Positions 7,167 through 15,648 of a stretch of DNA of 64,000 bases are shown in pieces. A program made the translations under genes and the position numbers. The stretch's first letter is position 1. Every line of letters begins with the position of its first letter. Origin of the DNA: Solirubrobacterales bacterium (GTDB taxonomy: Bacteria; Actinomycetota; Thermoleophilia; Solirubrobacterales; Solirubrobacteraceae). The notes beneath the pieces were generated by a model, which ran no database searches, was not told where the DNA came from, and was given only the letters and a program-made list of their open reading frames with translations. The DNA lies in contig DAIDME010000089.1 in the NCBI GenBank assembly GCA_027449125.1, positions 1-64,000 of the forward strand. Direction: 5' to 3'.

Positions 7167-7918
7167 GCGCCACGCCCCTGGAAGGGCTGCCCGAGGTCAC
7201 AGCCGGGCTCGACCTCGGCCAAGCGATCACCACGGCACTGGCCCGCTGGCCAGTGCCTGAGCGCCCGCGCCCCGGCGACGTACTCGTGGTCGCCCACAAG
7301 GTCGTCTCCAAGGCCGAGGGCGCCACCCGTCGCCTGAGCGCCGTGCGGCCGAGCGCGCGCGCCGTGGAGCTCGCGGCCGGCGTGCGGGATCCGCGCGTGG
7401 TGCAGGTGGCGCTCGACGAGAGCCGCACGGTGGTCCGCGCCGTGCCCGGCGTGATCGTCTGCGAGACCCATCAGGGCTTCGTCTGCGCCAACGCCGGAGT
7501 GGACCAGTCCAACGTGCCCGGCGAGGACCTCGTGCTGATGCTGCCGAGCGACCCCGACGCCTCCGCGCGGCGCATCCGCGCGCGCATCCGGGAGCTGGCC
7601 GGCGTGGCGCCCGGGGTCGTGATCTCCGACTCCTTCGGCCGCGCCTGGCGGACCGGACAGGTGGACGTGGCGATCGGCCTGGCGGGGGTGGCGGCGCTCG
7701 ATGACTGGCGCGGACGCACCGACAAGGACGGGCGCGAGCTGCACGCGACCGTGATCGCGGTGGCTGACCTCCTGGCCGCCACCGCCGACCTGGCGCGGCG
7801 CAAGGACGCAGCCCAGCCCGTCGTGCTGATCCGCGGCGCCGGCGAGTACGTGACTGAGGACGACGGCCCCGGCGTCAGACCACTGCTTCGAGAACGCGCT
7901 CAGGATCTCTTTCGTTGA
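7160..7918 (+). CDS. cofE: coenzyme F420-0:L-glutamate ligase
   Basis: 252 residues matching the single-domain CofE ligase, which adds gamma-linked glutamates to F420-0. HKVVSKAEG near residue 47, NAGVDQSNVPGED near 112, and SDSFGRAWRTGQ near 161 are the family GTP/metal and substrate segments. Mycobacterial FbiB carries an extra C-terminal flavin-reductase-like domain; that domain is absent here. The start overlaps the end of cofC. The last 44 bp overlap the convergent transporter gene. Confidence 0.92.
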   Translation: MLSATPLEGLPEVTAGLDLGQAITTALARWPVPERPRPGDVLVVAHKVVSKAEGATRRLSAVRPSARAVELAAGVRDPRVVQVALDESRTVVRAVPGVIVCETHQGFVCANAGVDQSNVPGEDLVLMLPSDPDASARRIRARIRELAGVAPGVVISDSFGRAWRTGQVDVAIGLAGVAALDDWRGRTDKDGRELHATVIAVADLLAATADLARRKDAAQPVVLIRGAGEYVTEDDGPGVRPLLRERAQDLFR

Positions 7919-8798
7919 TGCCCCCGCGGCTTGCGATCACCACGGCGGCAAGGACCACCGCGACCCCCAGCAGCTGCAGCGCGCTGGGCCGCTGGGCGAA
8001 GATCACCACCCCAAGGATCATCGAGCCGACCGGCTGGATCATCAAGAGCAGCGAGGTCATCGCGGCGGGCAGCCGCGGCAGGGAGATCGTGATCAGGAGC
8101 CAGCCGATCACCTGTGAGCCGAGCGCGAGCACGAGCAACCAGCCCGCGCCCGGCCAGCTGGGGACGAACCGCGCATCGCCCCAGATCAGGCCGATCACGC
8201 TCGCCGCGACACCCGCGCTGACGGTCAGATCGAGCAGCGGGCCGGCGGGTCTGCGCAGGTCCACACCTCCGCGCCGCAGCAACAGCAGCGCGCCGGCGTA
8301 GGCGACGCCGGCACCGACCCCGTAGGCCGCCCCAGCTCCAGGGTCGGAGCCGTAGGCGCCGCGCTCGAGCACGCCCGAGATCATGAGCACGCCGCCGAGC
8401 GTCGCCGGCATCGCCAGCAGCAGCCGCCGGGCGGGCCGCTCGGAGAGCACGAGCCAGGCCGCGAGCGGCACCAGCACCACCTGGATGTTGGCGAGCACGG
8501 TCGCCAGGCCAACTCCCACGTCGGTGATCGAGTGGTCCCACAGCACCAAGTCGATCCCCATGAGCGCCCCACCACCCAGCGCGGCGCGGCGGTCACGCCA
8601 GGCGCGCGTGCCGTAGCGCCGGTCCTCATGCAACGCCAGCACCAGCAGCACCGGCACTGCGTAGGCGCAGCGAAAGATCGCGGCGGTCGAGGCGGAGGCC
8701 GCACTCAGCTTCACCCAGGTGCTGGAGAATGCGATCACCGCCGCCCCCGATACGGCACAGAGCGTCGCCGCGCGGCGGGTCGACAGCCTTTCGTACAT
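7875..8798 (-). CDS. EamA/DMT-family membrane transporter
   Basis: 307 residues with about ten hydrophobic segments arranged as two EamA repeats. The first half includes GIDLVLWDHSITDVGVG and the second a TSLLLMIQPVGSMILG segment typical of drug/metabolite exporters. Such carriers export metabolites or amino acids; the substrate is unknown. The gene converges on cofE with a 44-bp tail-to-tail overlap, so both mRNAs carry complementary ends. The gap to the upstream decarboxylase gene on the same strand is 57 bp, so cotranscription with it is possible. Confidence 0.8.
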   Translation of the reverse strand: MYERLSTRRAATLCAVSGAAVIAFSSTWVKLSAASASTAAIFRCAYAVPVLLVLALHEDRRYGTRAWRDRRAALGGGALMGIDLVLWDHSITDVGVGLATVLANIQVVLVPLAAWLVLSERPARRLLLAMPATLGGVLMISGVLERGAYGSDPGAGAAYGVGAGVAYAGALLLLRRGGVDLRRPAGPLLDLTVSAGVAASVIGLIWGDARFVPSWPGAGWLLVLALGSQVIGWLLITISLPRLPAAMTSLLLMIQPVGSMILGVVIFAQRPSALQLLGVAVVLAAVVIASRGGINERDPERVLEAVV

Positions 8799-8855
8799 GG
8801 CACCGAGGCTATCCGGCTCGCGCGCCGGCGCGTTGCCGTGACCACCACGACGGCG

Positions 8856-10292
8856 CTACGCCGTGGCGGCCAGCTCCTCGACCACCGACAGCAGCTCGTC
8901 GACCTGCGCGGGCGCGGTGCGGAAGTTCGTGAAGCAGACGCGCAGGCACGTGCGCCCGTCGACCTCCGCGGGGGCGAGGTAGACGCGTCCATCGGCGGCG
9001 ATCGCCTGCGCCAGACGCAGGTTGTGCGCGTCGGCCTGCGCCGGCGACGCCGAGCGATCGGGCAGGTGCCGGAAGCAGACCACCGACAGGGACGGCTCGG
9101 TCATGACTTCGAAGTCGGCGTGAGCGGCCAGTGCTGCGCCGAGTCGCTGGGCGTGGGCGGCGGTCTCACGGATCCAGGCGCGCATCAGCTCCGCGCCGTA
9201 GGCCCGGAAGGCCAGCCAGAGCTTGAGCGATCGCACCGGCCGCGAGTACTCGAGCGTGCGGTCGACGGCGTTGGCCGCCACGCCCGCGTGCAGCATGTAG
9301 CGCTCGTCGTGAGCGAACGCGTGCTCGAGCTCACCGGCGCGGGCCATCAACACGAGGCTGCAGCTCTTCTGGACGCCCAGCCACTTGTGCGCGTCGATCG
9401 TCAGCGAGTCGGCGCGCTCGATACCCGCAAACTGTGGCGCAAGGCCAGGCTCGCCGGCCGCCGGCCCGCCGTAGGCGCCGTCCACATGCATCCACACGCC
9501 ATGCTCGGCGCAGACCTCCGCGACCTCATCCAGCGGGTCGATCGCGCCGGTCAGCGTGGTCCCGGCGGTGGCGACGACCGCGACCGGCACCACGCCGGCG
9601 GCGATATCGGCTGCCAGCGCCCGGCGCAGCAGCTCGACCCGCATACGCCGCTTGGCGTCGATCGGGATGCGACGCAGGGCCTCGCTGCCCAGGCCCAGCA
9701 CCTCGACCGCGCGCGCGACCGAGTGGTGGGACTCATCCGAGCAGTAGACCGCGGCGCGGCACCCCAGCACGCCCATCCTGCGACAGTCGGGCAATGCCCG
9801 GCTGCGCGCGGCGGTCAGGGCGGTCAGGTTCGAGGTCATGCCCCCGCTCGTGAACACGCCGTCGGCTTGCGGGTAGCCCACGAACTCAGCCACCCAGCGA
9901 AGGGTCTGGCTCTCGAGCATCTCCGCCGCGCCCGCGGTTACGGCGAGGTTGACGTCGTAGGCGCTGGCGAGCGCTCCCGCGAGCACGCCCGCCTCGAGCC
10001 CGGTCGAGCCGATGTAGGCGGCATACAGCGGCCTGGCCGGCGAGACGCTGGCGTCCAGTGCGCTGGCGATGTCCGCGAGCGCAGCCTCGGGGTCACCGGG
10101 CGACGCCGGCAGCGGCTCGGAGAGCCGCTGCACCAGATCCGGCGCGAGCTCGGGCTCCCGCGGTCGCGGCCGATCGAAGGACGCCCATGCGCTGCTCAGA
10201 TGGCTGGCAAGGAGCTCGAGCACGCGCGCGCGGTCGATCAGTGCCAGCGGGTGCGGCGGCGGCTCGTGTGCCGGCTCAGTGGTTTGGCTCAT
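8856..10292 (-). CDS. PLP-dependent group II amino acid decarboxylase (aromatic L-amino acid type)
   Basis: 478 residues of the DOPA/tryptophan/tyrosine decarboxylase family. The substrate/cofactor histidine lies in SDESHHSVARA, the PLP-ring Asp in HVDGAYGG, and the Schiff-base lysine in DAHKWLGV near residue 304. I chose the ATG at 10292 because GGAG lies 5 nt upstream; an earlier ATG at 10319 has no such site. The start overlaps the upstream lysR stop by 17 bp, so the two form a regulator-enzyme pair, divergent from the amine-type catabolic operon at 11308. The product is inferred to be an aromatic amine. Substrate choice (Tyr, Trp, Phe, DOPA) is not resolvable by eye. Confidence 0.85.
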   Translation of the reverse strand: MSQTTEPAHEPPPHPLALIDRARVLELLASHLSSAWASFDRPRPREPELAPDLVQRLSEPLPASPGDPEAALADIASALDASVSPARPLYAAYIGSTGLEAGVLAGALASAYDVNLAVTAGAAEMLESQTLRWVAEFVGYPQADGVFTSGGMTSNLTALTAARSRALPDCRRMGVLGCRAAVYCSDESHHSVARAVEVLGLGSEALRRIPIDAKRRMRVELLRRALAADIAAGVVPVAVVATAGTTLTGAIDPLDEVAEVCAEHGVWMHVDGAYGGPAAGEPGLAPQFAGIERADSLTIDAHKWLGVQKSCSLVLMARAGELEHAFAHDERYMLHAGVAANAVDRTLEYSRPVRSLKLWLAFRAYGAELMRAWIRETAAHAQRLGAALAAHADFEVMTEPSLSVVCFRHLPDRSASPAQADAHNLRLAQAIAADGRVYLAPAEVDGRTCLRVCFTNFRTAPAQVDELLSVVEELAATA

Positions 10293-11226
10293 AGGGCTCC
10301 AGTCTGACGGGAGGCGCATAGCCCGTTCCAGGGTTGCGCGTCGCCACCAAGGCTAGTTCGGAGGCCAGCGCCACGAACTCCTCGAGCAGCGGCGGCACCG
10401 CCTCGTTGCGGGTGGCGAGCACAAGCGTCGTAGGCGCCGCGTCGCGCAGCGGCACGAAGGCGACATCGGGCCTGACGAAGTAGCGCGCGATGATCGCCGG
10501 GGCGGTGTCCACGCCCTCGCCGCGTCCGATCAGGTAGAGCCACTCTTCGAGGTTGTCACCGACGTAGGGGCTGATCGGCGGCCGCCTGCCGAGCTCCGCC
10601 ACGAGCATCCAGTAGTCGCGCCACTCCTGCGGCGTGATGTCCGGCTGGGCGACGAACGTCTCCGTCGCGAGGTCGGCCGGTGTCACCCATTCGCGCGCAG
10701 CCAGCCTGTGCCGGCGCGGCAGCACCACCACGCGCGGCTCGCTGATCAGCGGGGTCACGATCAGGTCATCGTCGTCGAGCGGCGCATACAGGAAGGCAGC
10801 GTCGACGCGGCCCCGCCGCAGCGCCGCGGTCATCTCGTAGAACTCGATCGCACGCACGTCGATCCGCAGCCGCGGGTGCCGTGCGCTGAAGGTGGCAAGC
10901 AGCGGCGAGAGCAGCGCGCCCGGCACCGGGCCGAGCGAGCCGATCGAGAGCGACGCCGCCTCGCCGCGAGCCAGCTCGCTGACGCGCTCCAGCACGCTGT
11001 CGGCCGCCGCGAGCAGGGTGCGGCCCTCCGCCAGCAGCAACTCACCCGCCAGTGTCAGCTGCACCTGGCGTGTGCTGCGCACCAGCAGCGGCCCGCCGAT
11101 CTCCGCCTCCAGACGCCGGATCTGAGCCGACAGCGCGGACTGCGCCAGGTGCAGCCGCATCGCGGCGCGCGAGAAGTGAAGCTCCTCGGCGACCGTAACG
11201 AAGTAGCGCAGCTGCCGCAGCTCCAT
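10276..11226 (-). CDS. LysR-family transcriptional regulator
   Basis: 316 residues. The N-terminal winged helix (MELRQLRYFVTVAEELHFSRAA to about residue 60) is classic LysR, and the remainder is the periplasmic-binding-like effector domain. I took the ATG at 11226, three codons after the longest possible start, because LysR proteins usually begin MELRQL. It overlaps the decarboxylase it precedes and lies 81 bp from the divergent ten-gene operon starting at 11308. LysR proteins typically control the divergent target, so it is the leading candidate regulator of both transcripts. Confidence 0.9.
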   Translation of the reverse strand: MELRQLRYFVTVAEELHFSRAAMRLHLAQSALSAQIRRLEAEIGGPLLVRSTRQVQLTLAGELLLAEGRTLLAAADSVLERVSELARGEAASLSIGSLGPVPGALLSPLLATFSARHPRLRIDVRAIEFYEMTAALRRGRVDAAFLYAPLDDDDLIVTPLISEPRVVVLPRRHRLAAREWVTPADLATETFVAQPDITPQEWRDYWMLVAELGRRPPISPYVGDNLEEWLYLIGRGEGVDTAPAIIARYFVRPDVAFVPLRDAAPTTLVLATRNEAVPPLLEEFVALASELALVATRNPGTGYAPPVRLEPYEPNH

Positions 11227-11307
11227 CCCCGTCAATTATCGCGTGCCGCGCACAATCGATCGCAGCTTCATGTTGCCGGCGTTCGCCTGGCGGGTAATGA
11301 TGCTGGC

Positions 11308-12192
11308 GTGACGGAGGAACTCGATGGCAGGCGCGTGCGCCTCGCCGTGGACGGCTCGCCCCAATGGGGGCGGCTCGACGGCGAGACGATCGTGCTCGCT
11401 GATGGGCGCAAGCTGCCAGAGGCGCAGGCGCGCTATCTCGCGCCCGTGCAGCCGTCAAAGATCATCGCCGTGCACCTCACCTATCGCAGCCGCCTGACTG
11501 AGTACGCGGCAAAGACCCCCGCATACCCGTCCTACTTCATGAAACCGCCGACCACCCTGAACGGTCACCGTGGGGTCTTGCGCCGGCCACGCGGCACCCG
11601 CTTTCTCAACTACGAGGGCGAGCTTGCGGTCGTGATCGGCGAGCGCATGCACGGCGTGGGCGAGGCCGATGCGCTCGCCCACGTGGCCGGCTACCTGCCC
11701 GCCAACGACGTCGGCCTGCACGACTTTCGTCACGCCGACCGCGGCTCGATGCTGCGCGTCAAGGGCCAGGACGGCTTCCTGCCGCTCGGCCCCTACGTGA
11801 CCCCGGCGGCCGAGTTCGACCCCACCGACTTCGCGCTGCGCACCTACCTGAACGGCGATGTCGTCCAGGAGGCCACGGCGCAGGACATGGTCTGGGGCGT
11901 GGCCTATCAGCTGTCCGACCTGTGCCGGCTGATCACCCTCGAGCCCGGTGACGTGGTGCTCACCGGCACCCCGGCCAACTCCCGTCCGATGCAGCCCGGT
12001 GACGTTGTCAGCGTCGAGATCAGCGGCCTCGGCAGCGTGCAGAGCACGGTTGCCGACTGGGATGTGGACCTGACAGCCTCGGGCGAGCAGCCGGCGGTCT
12101 CCGCCAACACGCTGCACGTGGCGCTCGCGGTTCCCGAGGAGGAGGCCGAGCGCATGGTCACACAAAGCGAGCCCCAAGGAGAGCAGCAATGA
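11308..12192 (+). CDS. fumarylacetoacetate hydrolase (FAH) family protein
   Basis: 294 residues with a GTG start at 11308. The C-terminal two thirds are the FAH fold, with acidic metal ligands in NYEGELAVVIGE, then NDVGLHDFRH, the KGQDGFLPLGP segment, and LTGTPANS. Relatives include 2-hydroxyhepta-2,4-dienedioate isomerase/decarboxylase (HpaG type) and acylpyruvases, which act after ring cleavage. It opens the catabolic operon and overlaps the ferredoxin start as ATGA. The shared operon with an extradiol-type dioxygenase and an aldehyde dehydrogenase favours a ring-cleavage-product role, but true substrate assignment needs biochemistry. Confidence 0.85.
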   Translation: MTEELDGRRVRLAVDGSPQWGRLDGETIVLADGRKLPEAQARYLAPVQPSKIIAVHLTYRSRLTEYAAKTPAYPSYFMKPPTTLNGHRGVLRRPRGTRFLNYEGELAVVIGERMHGVGEADALAHVAGYLPANDVGLHDFRHADRGSMLRVKGQDGFLPLGPYVTPAAEFDPTDFALRTYLNGDVVQEATAQDMVWGVAYQLSDLCRLITLEPGDVVLTGTPANSRPMQPGDVVSVEISGLGSVQSTVADWDVDLTASGEQPAVSANTLHVALAVPEEEAERMVTQSEPQGEQQ

Positions 12193-12380
12193 TCAAGGTC
12201 AACATCGACCTCAACCTCTGCCAGAGCCACGGCGAGTGCGTCGCGATCGCGCCCGACCTGTTCCAGCTGGACGAGAACGACTTCATCGTCTGGCAGGAGG
12301 AGGTCGACGACGGCCGCCGCGCCGATCTGGAAGCCGCCGTCAACACCTGCCCGATGACGGCCATCAGCATCGAGGGCTAG
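12189..12380 (+). CDS. P450-type ferredoxin (3Fe-4S, His-variant)
   Basis: 63 residues, a typical small actinobacterial ferredoxin that hands electrons to a cytochrome P450. The cluster motif is C-Q-S-H-G-E-C near residues 11-17 with a third Cys in NTCP. The second position usually held by Cys is His, a known variant among P450 ferredoxins with 3Fe-4S or unusual 4Fe-4S clusters. Its neighbours are a ferredoxin reductase (12 bp on) and a P450 four genes on, completing an electron transfer chain. Confidence 0.92.
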   Translation: MIKVNIDLNLCQSHGECVAIAPDLFQLDENDFIVWQEEVDDGRRADLEAAVNTCPMTAISIEG

Positions 12381-12392
12381 GGAGCTCGCGGG

Positions 12393-13631
12393 ATGCGGCT
12401 CGTGATCGTCGGTGCCTCGCTGGCCGGGCTGCGGGCCGCCCAGGCGGCCCGCCGGGCAGGCCACGACGGCGAGCTCGTCGTGATCGGCGCCGAGCCGCAC
12501 CTCCCCTACACACGCCCGCCGCTCTCCAAGGAGCTCCTGCAGGGCAGGCAGGAGCTCGAGGACTCGGCGCTGCCGGTCGACGAGCTAGACGTGCGCTGGC
12601 GGCTCTCGACGGAGGCGACCGGTCTTGACCGCACGCGCCGGCGGGTGCGGCTGCGCGACGGCGCCGAGGAGTCCTACGACCGTCTGATCATCGCCACCGG
12701 ATGCCGTGCGCGCCGCTTCGACGGCCCCGGCGGCGGCCTGCCGGGCGTGCACACGCTGCGCACGCTCGAGGATGCCGTGGCGCTGCGCGCCGCCCTGGCC
12801 GCGACCCACAGGCTGCTGGTCGTAGGCGCCGGCTTCATCGGCTGCGAGGTCGCCGCAAGCGCCCGCAGCCTCGGCTTGGCGGTGACGATGGTCGATATTG
12901 CCAGCCACCCGCTCGCACCCTTCGGACCGGCGCTGGGCGAGCGCTGGGCTCAGATGCACCGCGACCACGGCGTCGAGCTGCGGCTCGGTGTGGGCCTGGA
13001 AGGGCTCTACGGCGACGCGAGCGGCGCGCGGGTCGCGGGGGCGCGACTCAGTGATGGCAGCAGCGTCGACGCCGACACCGTCCTGATCGCGCTCGGCTCG
13101 ACGCTCAACAACGAGTGGCTGACTGGCGCGGGGCTCGAGCTCGACCCTGCGGTCGCCTGCGACCGGACGCTGACGAGCACCCACGATCCTGACATCCTCG
13201 CCGCCGGCGACATCGCCTCGGTGCCGGCGGCACTGGCCGGCGGCGCGCGCGTGCGGGTCGAGCACTGGACCACGGCCGCCGAGCACGGCCAGCTCGCGGG
13301 GCGAAACGCGCTCGCAGACCACGCTGAGCGCGAGTCGCACACGGCGCCGCCCTACTTCTGGACCGACCAGTACGACGCCAAGATCCAGGCGCTCGGCTGC
13401 CCTGCGCTGGCCGAGGAGACGCCGCTACTCGAGCTGGCACCCGACGGCACGCGCCTTGTCGCAGCCTGCGTACGGGAGGGCCGGGCGATCGGCGTGGTGG
13501 CCGTGAACGCCGCACGGCGACTCGCGTGGTACCGGCGGGCGCTGCAGACGCCGCAGCCGCTGGGGGAGCTGGCGGCCGCGCTCGCACAGGACGGCTCGAG
13601 CCTCGGCAACCCGGGCGGAGCGCGACGATGA
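12393..13631 (+). CDS. FAD-dependent ferredoxin reductase
   Basis: 412 residues of the rubredoxin/ferredoxin reductase family. The FAD-binding loop is VGASLAGLRAAQAARRAG at the N-terminus, YTRPPLSKE follows at about residue 40, a second dinucleotide loop VVGAGFIGCEVAA near 147 binds NAD(P)H, and LAAGDIAS near 269 is the FAD-closing motif. It passes electrons from NAD(P)H to the ferredoxin encoded just upstream. The stop overlaps the next ATG (ATGA). Confidence 0.9.
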   Translation: MRLVIVGASLAGLRAAQAARRAGHDGELVVIGAEPHLPYTRPPLSKELLQGRQELEDSALPVDELDVRWRLSTEATGLDRTRRRVRLRDGAEESYDRLIIATGCRARRFDGPGGGLPGVHTLRTLEDAVALRAALAATHRLLVVGAGFIGCEVAASARSLGLAVTMVDIASHPLAPFGPALGERWAQMHRDHGVELRLGVGLEGLYGDASGARVAGARLSDGSSVDADTVLIALGSTLNNEWLTGAGLELDPAVACDRTLTSTHDPDILAAGDIASVPAALAGGARVRVEHWTTAAEHGQLAGRNALADHAERESHTAPPYFWTDQYDAKIQALGCPALAEETPLLELAPDGTRLVAACVREGRAIGVVAVNAARRLAWYRRALQTPQPLGELAAALAQDGSSLGNPGGARR

Positions 13632-14323
13632 GCTCGACCGGCAGGGCCCTGATCCTCGAGCACGAGGCCGACACGCCACCCGGCCTGCTGGCCGAGTGGG
13701 CCAATCAGCGCGGGCTCAGCTTCGAAATCCACCGCAGCTACGAGGATTCGCCGCCGCCCCCGGTCGCAGGCAGGAGCTTCGTCTGCTGCCTGGGTTCGAG
13801 CAACAGCCCGCTCGACCGCCACCTCCCCGCCGTCCAGCAGACGCTGGCGCTGGTCGGCGATGCTGTCGCAAGCGGGGTGCCGGTGCTCGGGCTCTGCTAC
13901 GGCGGTCAGGTGCTGGCGGACGTGCTCGGCGGACGGGTGGAGCACGCGCCGGAGCCCGAGATCGGCTGGTATGACGTCGAAACCGACGATCCCGAGCTGA
14001 TCCCCGCCGGGCCGTGGCTCGAATGGCACTACGAGCGTTTCACGCTGCCGCCGGGCGCGCGCGAGCTGGCGCGCTCACCGGCCGGCGTGCAGGCGTTCAG
14101 CCACGGCCCCCATCTCGGCACGCAGTTCCACCCCGAGAGCACGATCGCGATCGTCTCGCGGTGGGCGGCGATGGACACCGAGAACCTCGGCCGGCTGGGG
14201 ATCGACGCCGCCGCCCGGCTCGAGGCTGGTGGCGACCAGGAGCCCGTGGCACGCGCAAACGCCTTCAAGCTATTCGACGGTTTCTGGCAGCGCGCCGAGC
14301 GCGCGGAGAGGAGCAGTAAGTGA
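13628..14323 (+). CDS. class I glutamine amidotransferase-like hydrolase
   Basis: 231 residues with the full Cys-His-Glu triad of class I amidotransferases: nucleophile elbow LGLCYGGQ (Cys near residue 89) and GTQFHPEST (His and Glu near 164-166). Start and stop both overlap neighbouring genes. Sitting directly before a glutamine-synthetase-like gene, it resembles the pairs used in aniline oxidation (GS-like ligase plus GATase-like hydrolase) and in polyamine use (PuuA with PuuD, though PuuD is a different subclass). I infer a gamma-glutamyl-amide hydrolase or amidotransferase acting with the ligase. Confidence 0.85.
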   Translation: MSSTGRALILEHEADTPPGLLAEWANQRGLSFEIHRSYEDSPPPPVAGRSFVCCLGSSNSPLDRHLPAVQQTLALVGDAVASGVPVLGLCYGGQVLADVLGGRVEHAPEPEIGWYDVETDDPELIPAGPWLEWHYERFTLPPGARELARSPAGVQAFSHGPHLGTQFHPESTIAIVSRWAAMDTENLGRLGIDAAARLEAGGDQEPVARANAFKLFDGFWQRAERAERSSK

Positions 14324-15633
14324 CGAGCGAGCCTGACCAGACGATCACCACGGTGCGCGTGCTCTACCCCGACCTGCACGGCGTGGCACGCGGCAAGGAC
14401 ATCCCGCTCCAGCAGTTCGACCGCGTGGCGGAGCACGGGCTCGCCTTCTGCGCGGCCGTGTTCGGCACCGACCTTCGCCACACGCCGGTCGTCGGGGGCG
14501 AAGCGGGCTACCCGGACTTCATCGCCTTCCCGGACCGCGCCACGCTGCGGCCGCTGCCATGGGAGCCGGGCGTCTCGTGCTGCCTCGCGGATCTGCGTCC
14601 AGCCGCCGACGGCGCGGCCTTCCCCGACCCGCGTGGGGCGCTCGAGCGCGCCTGCGCGCAGGTGCGTGAGCTCGGCTTCGAACCGGTGGTCGGACCCGAG
14701 CTCGAGTTCTTCCTGGTCGTACGCGACCCGCAGTCCCCGAATGGCGTCCGGCGGCTGCTGGACAACCTGAGCATGGTCTATACGGTCGGCCCGCTGGCCG
14801 ACCGTGAGGGCCTGGTCCGCAGGATGACCGAGCAGCTCGAGCAGATCGGCCTGGACGTCTTTGCCGTCAACCACGAGTTCATGAACTCGCAGTACGAGAT
14901 CAACCTGCGCCACAGCGAGGCGCTCGGCGCCGCGGACCGCGCCTTCCTGCTGAAGAGCGCGGTCAAGGACATCGCCGCGCTGAACGGGCTGCACGCGACC
15001 TTCATGGGCAAGCCGTTCAACGACCAGGGCGGCTCCGGGACGCACCTGCACATCTCGTTCGCGCGCGACGGGCACAACGCGTTCGCGGCGCCCGCCGCCG
15101 CGCAGGGGGTCAGTGACGAGCTGCGCTTCTTCACGGCCGGCCTGATCGCCCACGCACCGGCGCTGATGGCGCTGCTCAACCCGACGGTCAACGCCTACTG
15201 CCGCCTGCTGCCCGACTCGCTGGCGCCGACCCACGCCAACTGGGGCTTCGACAACCGCTCCACGTTCGTGCGCATCCCACCCGAACGCGGCGGCTCCACA
15301 CGCGTGGAACTACGGGTCGGCGACGGCTCGGCCAACCCCTACCTGGCGATAGCCGCGGTGCTGCACGCCGGCGCCGATGGCCTCCGGCGGAGGCTCGAGC
15401 CGCCCGCGCCGATCACCGGCGACGCCTACCACGCCGCTGCCGAGCTGATCGGAGCGCAGCTCCCCTCGACGCTCGAGCAGGCACTGGAGGCGCTCTCAGG
15501 CGACGCGATCCTGCGCGACGGGCTCGGCGCCGAGATCGTCGAGACGTTCCTCGCGATGAAGGGCTTCGAGCTGCAGCGACACCGCGAGTGGGTGTCCGAC
15601 TGGCAGCTCAGCGAGTACCTGCACCACCTCTGA
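14320..15633 (+). CDS. glutamine-synthetase-like ligase (probable gamma-glutamyl-amine ligase)
   Basis: 437 residues of the GS superfamily. Metal and substrate residues are visible: GPELEFFLV (two Glu), GSGTHLHIS (His), NRSTFVRIPPE (Arg), and TRVELRVGDGSANPYLA (Glu and Arg). It is shorter and more divergent than housekeeping GlnA, and its company is a P450 system rather than ammonia genes, so gamma-glutamylation of an amine is more likely than glutamine synthesis. Known relatives include PuuA, IpuC and the aniline enzyme AtdA1/TdnQ. Mycobacterial morpholine/piperidine P450 operons also carry a GS-like gene. The GTG start overlaps the previous stop. Confidence 0.85.
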   Translation: MTSEPDQTITTVRVLYPDLHGVARGKDIPLQQFDRVAEHGLAFCAAVFGTDLRHTPVVGGEAGYPDFIAFPDRATLRPLPWEPGVSCCLADLRPAADGAAFPDPRGALERACAQVRELGFEPVVGPELEFFLVVRDPQSPNGVRRLLDNLSMVYTVGPLADREGLVRRMTEQLEQIGLDVFAVNHEFMNSQYEINLRHSEALGAADRAFLLKSAVKDIAALNGLHATFMGKPFNDQGGSGTHLHISFARDGHNAFAAPAAAQGVSDELRFFTAGLIAHAPALMALLNPTVNAYCRLLPDSLAPTHANWGFDNRSTFVRIPPERGGSTRVELRVGDGSANPYLAIAAVLHAGADGLRRRLEPPAPITGDAYHAAAELIGAQLPSTLEQALEALSGDAILRDGLGAEIVETFLAMKGFELQRHREWVSDWQLSEYLHHL

Positions 15634-15648
15634 TACCGGGAGCAAGCG

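Noticed and set aside
10708-11307. N-terminal extension of the FAH-family gene
   Set aside because: The extension is antisense to lysR, lacks protein-like features, and a GTG at 11308 fits the family start.
14029-15234. Long antisense frame (about 400 codons) across the GATase and GS-like genes
   Set aside because: High-GC third-codon bias creates long antisense frames. The plus-strand proteins have clear catalytic motifs, and the antisense protein is a Val/Arg/Gly/Gln-rich mixture without motifs.
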